Assembly (NCBI RefSeq): GCF_900115365.1
Contig: NZ_FOWD01000016.1
Location: forward strand, 38,637 to 102,636
DNA from: Anaerocolumna aminovalerica
Lineage (GTDB): Bacteria; Bacillota; Clostridia; Lachnospirales; Lachnospiraceae
DNA: 64,000 nt
Direction: 5' to 3'
How positions within the stretch are numbered: position 1 is the stretch's first letter; each line of letters opens with the position of its first letter. The position numbers and the translations under genes were made by a program. Below are positions 63,949 through 64,000 of the stretch, piece by piece. Under the pieces are notes generated by a model that saw only the letters and a program-made list of their open reading frames with translations, was not told the DNA's origin and searched no databases.

Positions 63949-64000
63949 TTTTTGATATTCTACTTATAATTATCTGTTTTTGGGTACACGAAATAAACCT

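Overview
The window reads as a chromosomal segment of a low-GC Firmicute, most likely a plant-polysaccharide-degrading Lachnospiraceae/Clostridium-type anaerobe. The support is strongly AT-rich DNA, AGGAGG-type ribosome sites, several radical-SAM enzymes, SagB/flavodoxin/FMN-binding redox proteins, and a large Gram-positive style mannan-utilisation locus. The genus is an inference. No rRNA, tRNA or CRISPR array was recognised.

Layout. 1-2.1 kb: the end of an integrative element with three tandem serine-recombinase reading frames, richer in GC than the rest. 2.2-4.2 kb: an ECF-like sigma factor with a membrane-anchored partner, followed by a short cluster of about 17-bp repeats. 4.6-30.2 kb: housekeeping and accessory genes. 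These include the rRNA methylase RlmD, two radical-SAM proteins, a VOC protein, a DMT exporter, two pirins under a MarR regulator, a 19-copy minisatellite, a SIMPL protein, a CofE-like ligase, a UvrC-like GIY-YIG protein, a phosphoesterase, an AlkD-like protein and a lipoprotein. They continue with a secreted papain-like/NlpC-type protein, an atypical LytTR regulator, a ComEC-like MBL protein plus DUF3006, Xpt, a MarR/DUF/FMN-binding/flavodoxin cassette, a SagB-type oxidase and two tiny proteins. 30.3-31.7 kb: a transglutaminase-like protein and a DUF4362-like protein with decayed coding sequence behind it.

31.8-37.4 kb: a first carbohydrate ABC importer (two permeases and a binding protein, no ATPase) with a Gfo/Idh/MocA oxidoreductase and a divergent AraC regulator. 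37.4-38.8 kb: a mobile-element graveyard with remnants of an ExeA/TniB-type AAA ATPase and a tyrosine recombinase, plus palindromic elements. 38.8-58 kb: the beta-mannan locus. A secreted GH26 mannanase is followed upstream by a methyl-accepting chemotaxis protein, a GH130 mannosylglucose phosphorylase, a cellobiose 2-epimerase, a GH130 mannooligosaccharide phosphorylase and a second ABC importer. AraC and LacI regulators separate this from a second operon of GH36 alpha-galactosidase, a decayed phosphomannomutase, a cytoplasmic GH113 mannanase and ManA. In the inferred pathway GH26 cuts (galacto)mannan outside. The importer takes up oligosaccharides, GH36 strips galactose, GH113 and GH130 shorten the chains, the epimerase turns Man-Man into Man-Glc, and the second GH130 yields mannose-1-phosphate and glucose. 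ManA feeds mannose-6-phosphate to glycolysis. The mutase linking Man-1-P to Man-6-P is broken here.

58-64 kb: remnants of an IS transposase and an amidohydrolase, an NCS2 xanthine/uracil-type permease, a secreted Ig-like-domain protein with a TTG start, a structured-looking leader before a membrane-anchored trigger-factor-like foldase, and a possible IS end at the right edge.

The least expected signal is a 29-nt leader element (21643-21671 and 25591-25619) in front of two unrelated genes. It keeps a hairpin with a compensatory base change, an identical 9-nt segment and exactly the same distance to the start codon.
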